Positions 6,512 to 11,048 of a stretch of DNA of 11,048 nucleotides are shown here, one piece after another. Position numbers and translations under genes: made by a program. The stretch spans positions 1 through 11,048 of the forward strand of contig JAIRMO010000022.1 in the NCBI GenBank assembly GCA_031258625.1, written 5' to 3'. A model generated the notes under the pieces. The model was not told the origin of the DNA and did not search any database. It saw nothing but the letters and a program-made list of their open reading frames with translations. Within the stretch, counting starts at the first letter, position 1, and every line of letters begins with the position of its first letter. Source of the DNA: Spirochaetaceae bacterium. Its GTDB lineage: Bacteria; Spirochaetota; Spirochaetia; Treponematales; Breznakiellaceae.

Positions 6512-6918
6512 ATGCAAAACCGAGCATGAGTTTCTCGTTGGATCCGGATAATGGGATACCGATTTACCGGCAGATAATTCAGCAGGTGGAATATGCGATT
6601 TTATCGGGGCGGATGAAACCGGGGGATAGGCTGCCCACGATTCGTTCCCTGGCGGTAGAATTGAGGATCAACCCGAATACGATTGCGAAAGCCTATGGGG
6701 AAATGGAAATCCGGGGGATCCTGATCACGCAAGTCGGAAGCGGGACCTATATTTCCAATACAAAACCTGTTCCTGAAGCGGATGAGCGGAACCGAAAGAT
6801 ACAGGAAGTTCTTGGCCGGTTTATTCAGGAAATGCGGGATTTAGGGGTCGGCAAAGAAGGACTTTTCAAACTTATAGAAGATAATGCCCTATTAAAAACC
6901 AGAGGAGGAATAAAATGA
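6499..6918 (+). CDS. GntR-family transcriptional regulator, YtrA subfamily
   Basis: This 139-residue DNA-binding protein has a GntR winged helix at about residues 15-85: GIPIYRQIIQQVEYAILSG, GDRLPTIRSLAVELRINPNT, IAKAYGEMEIRGIL and VGSGTYIS. A C-terminal tail of only about 50 residues is too short for an FadR, HutC or MocR effector domain. This short layout defines the YtrA subfamily, whose members usually repress an adjacent membrane or ABC-transporter operon. The ATG at 6499 lies inside a palindromic operator and has no ribosome-binding motif, fitting a leaderless transcript. Its TGA overlaps the slipin ATG (ATGA), and the codons at its end carry the slipin ribosome-binding site, so the two genes are coupled. 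The effector is unknown. Confidence 0.92.
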   Translation: MNSTNAKPSMSFSLDPDNGIPIYRQIIQQVEYAILSGRMKPGDRLPTIRSLAVELRINPNTIAKAYGEMEIRGILITQVGSGTYISNTKPVPEADERNRKIQEVLGRFIQEMRDLGVGKEGLFKLIEDNALLKTRGGIK

Positions 6919-8063
6919 AATTTAAAGAATCCACCCGGGAGAATAAAAAACCCGGGTTTTTCGCTAAATCTCAGGATACCCGTCAAAAGACTGAAGGTTT
7001 GGAACAGCCGCAGCTTATTAAAAACATCCACCCCAGGCAAAAAAAACGGGACTTCTCCCTTAACGCTATTGGGATAGGTTTTTTGGGGATCGGGATATTA
7101 TTTGTCCTGGGGGGGGGATATATTACCGGTTCCCTGCCGTCCCTTATGGAATTGGGAATACTCTTGGGGATCCCCTGTGCAACATTGGTCCTGTTGATCT
7201 TTTTTCCCCGGTGGAGCGCGGGGTTAAAAATATGTATCCTGCTGATCTGTATTCTGGGAATTACCAATTTTCCTCAGTTAGCGCTGGCCCTTATTTTCGC
7301 TGCCATGGCGGTATTTATCACCCCGGCGGTACAAAGGCTGGAAGAATGGGAACGGGCAATCGTATTGCGCTTCGGCAGGTTCCACCGGACTCGGGGCCCC
7401 GGGCTTTTTATGCTTCTTCCCCTGACGGATAGGATCGCCCAGACGGTAGATCTCAGAATCCGGGTTACTGATTTTTCCACCCAGGAAACCCTCACCCTGG
7501 ACTCGGTAACGGTAACCGTGGACGCCCTCTGTTTCTGGCTGGTCTGGGACCCGGAAAAAGCGGTCTTGGAGGTTCAAAATTATGAGGACGCGGTGATCCT
7601 TTCCTCAAAGACAGCCCTCAGAAACGCGGTGAGCAGCCATGACCTTACCACCTTTCTGGGGCATGGCGAAGTCATCCAAAAACAGATCCAGGAGGAGGTG
7701 GACCGGAAAACCACCGAATGGGGAATCACCATACAACACATCGAAATCACCGACATCCAGATCCCCGAAGAACTCCAGGACTCCCTCTCCCGGATCGCCC
7801 AAGCGGAACGGGAAAAGAAAGGCCGGATCCTTCTGGCCGACGCGGAGATTGAAATCGCCAAAAAACTGGAAGCGGCGGTAGACATCTACGCGAAAAACGA
7901 ACCGGCCATGAAGCTCAAGATCCTTTCCATCCTGAACGAAGGGCTCAAGGCGGGGAATTCCATGATGCTGGTTCCCAACTCCATCACCGAAAACCTGGAG
8001 GCGAAGGACATCTTCGGCCTGGAGGCCCTGACGGAGCTAAGAAGGGAGAAAAGTGAAAAATGA
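6915..8063 (+). CDS. Slipin (stomatin-like SPFH/band 7 membrane protein) with extended N-terminus
   Basis: The 382-residue product carries an SPFH/band 7 domain from about residue 141: RLEEWERAIVLRFGRFHRTRGPGLFMLLPL, then VDLRIRVTDFSTQETLTLDSVTVTVDA, and an alpha-helical stretch AQAEREKKGRILLADAEIEIAKKLEAA (about 296-321). This order is typical of slipins, which oligomerise in the membrane and organise microdomains or chaperone membrane proteins. Before it lie a basic cytoplasmic tail (1-49) and hydrophobic segments at about 50-71, 78-97 and 104-137, more than the single hairpin of ordinary stomatins. AGGAGGA at 6903-6909 sits a proper distance before the ATG, which overlaps the GntR stop. 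No NfeD-type partner protease gene is next to it, unlike many prokaryotic stomatin loci. Control by the upstream repressor is likely. Molecular role in this cell unknown. Confidence 0.9.
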   Translation: MKFKESTRENKKPGFFAKSQDTRQKTEGLEQPQLIKNIHPRQKKRDFSLNAIGIGFLGIGILFVLGGGYITGSLPSLMELGILLGIPCATLVLLIFFPRWSAGLKICILLICILGITNFPQLALALIFAAMAVFITPAVQRLEEWERAIVLRFGRFHRTRGPGLFMLLPLTDRIAQTVDLRIRVTDFSTQETLTLDSVTVTVDALCFWLVWDPEKAVLEVQNYEDAVILSSKTALRNAVSSHDLTTFLGHGEVIQKQIQEEVDRKTTEWGITIQHIEITDIQIPEELQDSLSRIAQAEREKKGRILLADAEIEIAKKLEAAVDIYAKNEPAMKLKILSILNEGLKAGNSMMLVPNSITENLEAKDIFGLEALTELRREKSEK

Positions 8064-8323
8064 GGGGGGCCGCCCGCCAGCGGGGTTCAGGCCCTTGGAG
8101 CGGGGCGGGGGAAGGGGGGCGCTCCCCGCCCGGCAAAAGCCAGGCGAAACATTAAGCGGGGCAAGCCAAAAGAAGCAGTACGGCGTAGGCCCAGGAAAGG
8201 CCACGGTGACGGAAAAGGCGAGAGGCCGCCTCCGCCCGTCAGGGACAGGTGAAGGGGGGAGCCGTGTATTCAAGGGGGTGCGCGCGCCGGGGGCAGGAAA
8301 CCCCCTATGGGGGCGGGGACCGT
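8064..8323. other. GC-rich structured spacer with no convincing gene
   Basis: These 260 bp are very G-rich on the top strand. Reading frames are open on both strands (8053-8325 plus, 8273-8037 minus), but neither has a ribosome-binding site, a recognisable protein or normal composition; openness is expected at this GC content. Stems visible include GGGCGGGG-type against CCCCGCCC around 8103-8131, GGCG(A)GAGG (8217-8225) against CCTCCGCC (8229-8236) with loop CCG, and GGGGG/CCCCC/GGGGG alternatives around 8289-8315. It could be a dispersed intergenic repeat, an untranslated RNA or gene debris. I cannot decide between these from one copy. Confidence 0.5.
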
Positions 8324-8345
8324 AAAAACCGGCGGCCGGTTTTTT
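8324..8345 (+). terminator. Likely rho-independent terminator after the slipin operon
   Basis: AAAAACCGG (8324-8332) pairs with CCGGTTTTT (8336-8344) across a CGG loop, and the T-run extends to 8345. The GC core is only four pairs, but the A-tract/T-tract layout is typical and would also work on the opposite strand. It lies 78 bp upstream of the ABC ATPase start, separating the GntR-slipin operon from the transporter genes. Confidence 0.6.
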
Positions 8346-8389
8346 AGGAAAGACCGGTACGGCCCGTAGGAAAGAGATGGCAATTAAAT

Positions 8390-8407
8390 AGTTAGACTAT
8401 ACTAACT
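8390..8407 (+). promoter_or_regulatory. Candidate -10 element and inverted repeat before the ABC genes
   Basis: AGTTAG (8390-8395), a 6-bp spacer and CTAACT (8402-8407) form a perfect dyad. TATACT (8398-8403, 5/6 to the -10 consensus) lies within it. No good -35 is seen about 17 bp upstream (AGATGG at 8375-8380), so the promoter may need an activator or be weak. The arm-spacer-arm layout (N6) resembles that of the GntR operator, although the arm sequences differ. Confidence 0.4.
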
Positions 8408-8422
8408 TTAAAGGAGACCTAT

Positions 8423-9106
8423 ATGACGGTGGTAAAAGCGGAAAAGGTGGTAAAGGATTACGGACTTGGCGGACAGACGGTCCATGCCCTGCGGGGGGTG
8501 AATCTGGAATTCCGGGGCGGGGACTTTGCCGCCATCGCCGGGCCGTCGGGGAGCGGTAAGTCTACCTTCCTCCATCTGGCCGGCTGCCTCGATACCCTCA
8601 CGGCGGGTTCCCTGAGCGTCGGCGGAACGGATATTGCCCGGCTTTCCAAAAAACAGCTCGCCCTTTTGCGGCGCCACAGCATCGGCTTTATCTTTCAGGC
8701 CTACAACCTGATCCCCGTTCTGTCGGTGGAGGAAAACATCGGCTTCCCCCTGACCCTGCTTGGGGTGGAGCGGCCGGAGATCCGGAACCGGGTTCGGCGG
8801 GTCCTTTCCCAGGTGGGCCTTGAGGGCATGGAAAAACGGCGGCCCAAGGAAATGTCCGGGGGGCAGCAACAGCGGGTGGCTATTGCCCGGGCCCTGGTAA
8901 AACGGCCCTCCCTGATCCTGGCGGACGAGCCCACGGCGAACCTCGATTCCAAATCCGGCGGGGAAATTCTGGAACTCATGGGACGCCTCAATGCAAGTGA
9001 AGGGACCACCTTCATCTTCTCCACCCACGATCAGATGGTGATGGACCATGCCCGCCGGATCATCCGCATCCGGGACGGTCAGGTTGAGCGGGACGAGGTG
9101 AAGTAA
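8423..9106 (+). CDS. ABC transporter ATP-binding protein, MacB/LolD type
   Basis: The 227-residue protein is a stand-alone nucleotide-binding subunit with every catalytic motif intact: Walker A GPSGSGKST (40-48), Q-loop FQAYNL (Gln92), signature MSGGQQQR (144-151), Walker B LILADEP (164-170) with Glu169, D-loop NLD and H-loop STHD (His202). The sequence style (IGFIFQAYNLIPVLSVEENI) is that of the MacB/LolD/FtsE class, whose members work with FtsX-fold permeases as mechanotransducers moving lipoproteins, peptides or toxins at the outer face of the membrane. GGAG at 8413-8416 gives a standard ribosome-binding site for the ATG at 8423. The stop codon directly abuts the start of the permease gene. 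A candidate promoter with a dyad lies just upstream, after a terminator. Substrate unknown. Confidence 0.95.
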   Translation: MTVVKAEKVVKDYGLGGQTVHALRGVNLEFRGGDFAAIAGPSGSGKSTFLHLAGCLDTLTAGSLSVGGTDIARLSKKQLALLRRHSIGFIFQAYNLIPVLSVEENIGFPLTLLGVERPEIRNRVRRVLSQVGLEGMEKRRPKEMSGGQQQRVAIARALVKRPSLILADEPTANLDSKSGGEILELMGRLNASEGTTFIFSTHDQMVMDHARRIIRIRDGQVERDEVK

Positions 9107-10852
9107 ATGACCATTTCAAGGGTGATTGAGTTAAAACGGCTGGCCCTGCGGAACCTGGCCCGGCACAAGGTCAAGACCATTCTTACCTGCGCGGCGATCA
9201 TGGTGAGCGTTACGGTCTACATCTGGATGGACAGTTGGATTGGCGGTATGTTTCTGGAATCCCGCCGGAACATTATCAACTACGAGATTGGGGCCGCAAA
9301 GATCCAGACCAAACGTTACTTTGACAAGAAGGACGAGCTTCCGGGCTACGAAACCTTTGGCGGCTGGAAGGACTACGCCGAGGTCCTTGACGAGGCGGGG
9401 TATGACGCCGCGCCCCGCTACGCCTTTTCGGGGACCCTCTATTCCCTCACCGGTTCCGCGCCCCTGGTGATCTACGCCTGCGACCCCGCGGCGGAGGCCC
9501 GGACCCTGGCCTACCCGTCGTATATTGAGCTGGGCCGGTACATCCGGGACGATGAGTTCGGCATTGCCCTGGGACTGATGACCGCGGACAAGCTCAAGGC
9601 CGGCGTCCCCACCCGGCCGGAACCGGCGGAGCTGGAGGAACTCATCGCCGCGGTCCGGGCCGCCGGCGGCTTCGGCCCCGGGGACGAAACCTTTATCCGC
9701 TCCTGTTACGCGCCTATGGAGGCCAAAGTCCAGTTCGGGGAAACCCGGGGATACGCGGAGGAGCGGGCCAAAAGCCGGCTGGTTCTAAAACGGGGCCTGT
9801 CCCGCCCTGAGCTGGATCGGCTCTGGGCCCTGGCCGACGCCACGGGCCGCAACGATCTGCGGATTTCCACGGTCATCGACTACAAGCTGGCCCCGGACTC
9901 TATCCGGCAGGACAAGTGGGACGCGGACCTCTGGCCCCTCCTCGGCACGGAAGAACAGGCTCTTGTGGCTGCGGCCTACGAATATGACGACCTCACCGGC
10001 GCGTACCTCCTCTCGGAGGAGGACCCGGCGAAACTCGACGCGGCCCTGGCCGCCATGCTGCGGGTGGACTTTTCCGGCGCCATCCGGCATGTGAACCAGG
10101 TGATCGACGTAAAGGTGGTGGGCCTCGTGAACTCCCCGGACCCCGTCAACAACTACAACATCGGCTATATGCCCCTGGACGTGTTACAGGACGAGGCGGG
10201 GATGATGCTGGAAGGCCGGATCACGGAGCTGTTGATCCGGGACAAGTCCCTGGGCGCGGCGGACATGACGAGCCCCATCGAAACCAAGGCGGCGATCCGC
10301 GCCGCGCTGGACGCGGGCCTGGCAAAACGGGGGCTTGCCCTCCCGGCCGAACTGGACGTGTTTTTCTGGATGGACTATATGAAAGACTACCTGGGCTACG
10401 AGGCCATGGAATCGGGATCGACGATGATTTTTTCCGTCCTCCTTTTTCTCCTGGCCTTCATCGGTATTTCCAACACCATGCTCCTGGCCATTCTGGAGCG
10501 GACCAAAGAAATCGGCATGATGCGCGCCTTGGGCATGACAAGCGGCCAGTTGATCTTTACCTATATGGTCGAGGCCTGCCTCCTGGGGCTCATCGGCTCC
10601 GTCCTGGGCATCATCGCCGGCTGCCTCCTCAACATCCCCATGGTCAAGTACGGCGTGGACTTCTCGGAGATGATGGAGCAGATGGGAGGCAATATGGGCT
10701 ACCGTGTTGCGGGCAACTTCCGGGGAACCTGGCGCATAGGCACCATCATAGGCAGCGGCGTAGTGGCCACCTTCCTCTCGTCCCTCATGGCCCTGCTCCC
10801 CGCCCGCCGGGCAACGAAAATGGAAATCACCGAAAGTTTGAGGTTTGAGTGA
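9107..10852 (+). CDS. ABC transporter permease, FtsX/MacB fold, with large extracytoplasmic domain
   Basis: This 581-residue permease pairs with the ATPase immediately upstream (no intergenic base; GAGGTG at 9095-9100 serves as ribosome-binding site). Residues 1-23 include the amphipathic LALRNLARHKVKT typical of the class, and the first membrane helix spans about 24-44. An extracytoplasmic domain of about 390 residues follows, larger than the roughly 200-residue MacB/LolC core domain. The C-terminal FtsX domain has helices at about 438-461, 483-508 and 545-566. It shows the diagnostic cytoplasmic coupling segment LAILERTKEIGMMRALGMT (461-479) and a closing LLPARRATKMEITESLRFE. Four helices and no fused ATPase domain make it a LolC/LolE-like half. 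A second permease follows, so the transporter is probably an ATPase dimer with two different permeases. The substrate is not evident. Confidence 0.93.
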   Translation: MTISRVIELKRLALRNLARHKVKTILTCAAIMVSVTVYIWMDSWIGGMFLESRRNIINYEIGAAKIQTKRYFDKKDELPGYETFGGWKDYAEVLDEAGYDAAPRYAFSGTLYSLTGSAPLVIYACDPAAEARTLAYPSYIELGRYIRDDEFGIALGLMTADKLKAGVPTRPEPAELEELIAAVRAAGGFGPGDETFIRSCYAPMEAKVQFGETRGYAEERAKSRLVLKRGLSRPELDRLWALADATGRNDLRISTVIDYKLAPDSIRQDKWDADLWPLLGTEEQALVAAAYEYDDLTGAYLLSEEDPAKLDAALAAMLRVDFSGAIRHVNQVIDVKVVGLVNSPDPVNNYNIGYMPLDVLQDEAGMMLEGRITELLIRDKSLGAADMTSPIETKAAIRAALDAGLAKRGLALPAELDVFFWMDYMKDYLGYEAMESGSTMIFSVLLFLLAFIGISNTMLLAILERTKEIGMMRALGMTSGQLIFTYMVEACLLGLIGSVLGIIAGCLLNIPMVKYGVDFSEMMEQMGGNMGYRVAGNFRGTWRIGTIIGSGVVATFLSSLMALLPARRATKMEITESLRFE

Positions 10853-10907
10853 GAGAAAAGTGAGGAGTGAGAAGTTAGGGAATTATGGAAAAGATCAGGA
10901 GGTTTAT

Positions 10908-11048
10908 ATGAGCATTAAGTACAAACGGGGAGGAACAGGGGCCCTTATCACCATCGCCTTCAGGAACATCTTTCGCAATATGCGGCGGACCATGTTCTGC
11001 GTAGCCGCGGTGGGGATCGCCGTGTTCTTCATCGTGTTCTATTCGTCC
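10908..11048 (+). CDS. Second FtsX-type ABC permease, N-terminal 47 residues (runs off the right edge)
   Basis: The ATG at 10908 has a strong AGGAGG (10897-10902) five bases upstream. It reads MSIKYKRGGTGALITIAFRNIFRNMRRTMFC, then a hydrophobic helix VAAVGIAVFFIVFYS that is cut by the window end. The pattern of IAFRNIFRNMRRT before the first membrane helix matches the start of FtsX/MacB permeases, including the neighbour (LALRNLARHKVKT). It is therefore probably the partner permease of the same transporter. The 55-bp gap from the first permease is purine-rich and contains an 8-codon frame (10885-10911, MEKIRRFI) overlapping this start as ATGA; it may be chance. Confidence 0.85.
   Translation, partial: MSIKYKRGGTGALITIAFRNIFRNMRRTMFCVAAVGIAVFFIVFYSS

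Noticed and set aside
8037..8325. Short open frames on both strands of the GC-rich spacer (90 and 78 codons)
   Set aside because: Neither has a ribosome-binding site, both start inside the slipin gene region, and the residue content simply mirrors the skewed base composition. Kept as an unexplained region rather than a gene.
8408..9049. A 213-codon open frame on the minus strand opposite the ABC ATPase
   Set aside because: The plus-strand ATPase carries every catalytic motif. The antisense frame has no ribosome-binding site or recognisable domain.
10847..10872. Purine-rich GAGTGAGA repeats after the first permease
   Set aside because: Two copies of an 8-bp low-complexity motif in a short spacer are weak evidence for a real repeat array.
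10885..10911. Eight-codon frame MEKIRRFI overlapping the second permease start
   Set aside because: It lacks a clear ribosome-binding site of its own and is short enough to be chance; mentioned only within the permease entry.

Overview
The window reads as a piece of a GC-rich spirochaete chromosome, most like the higher-GC Treponema lineages such as those from termite guts. The evidence is a spirochaete-type SecA N-terminus, a lipoprotein with a relaxed lipobox that resembles the spirochaete-specific LIC_12708-like beta-propeller family, and the overall gene style. This assignment is inferred from protein character, not from a database match (about 0.6 confidence).

Layout. Positions 1-1058 (minus) hold the first 352 codons of secA; the gene runs off the left edge. 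A 117-bp divergent intergenic region separates it from a rightward three-gene set: a lipoprotein (1176-2381), a bifunctional NAD(P)H-hydrate repair enzyme nnr (2378-4051, starting on a GTG that overlaps the previous stop) and an unrecognised single-pass membrane protein (4076-4651). A MATE-family efflux transporter (4665-6032, minus) converges on this set with only 13 bp between stop codons. The intergenic region 6033-6498 holds a 232-bp MITE-like element (6090-6321) packed with inverted repeats, then about 140 bp of AT-rich DNA (6322-6461) in which I see nothing specific, then a strong promoter. That promoter drives a GntR/YtrA-type repressor (6499-6918), translationally coupled to a slipin (SPFH/stomatin-like) membrane protein (6915-8063). 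Next comes about 260 bp of very GC-rich, structured DNA without a convincing gene (8064-8323) and a likely terminator (8324-8345). The window ends with an ABC export-type cassette: MacB/LolD-like ATPase (8423-9106), a FtsX/MacB-type permease (9107-10852) and the first 47 codons of a second permease (10908 onward).

How the genes fit together. The left half is housekeeping: protein export and metabolite repair. The right half looks like an envelope module. A YtrA-type repressor appears to control its own operon through an operator overlapping its start codon, and it sits next to a MacB-like ABC system. That recalls the Bacillus ytr arrangement of a YtrA repressor with MacB-like ABC genes, but with a slipin in the repressor operon and a terminator between the two units.

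The most unusual signals are: (1) three promoters (secA, the lipoprotein gene and the GntR gene) whose predicted transcription starts fall on or within about 2 nt of the start codon, implying leaderless mRNAs; (2) the operator at the GntR start codon; (3) the MITE-like inverted-repeat element; (4) the GC-rich structured spacer before the ABC genes; (5) an 11-codon mini-ORF overlapping the TTG start of the MATE gene. I did not find a CRISPR array, a tRNA, an rRNA, a transposase or an obvious defence system.
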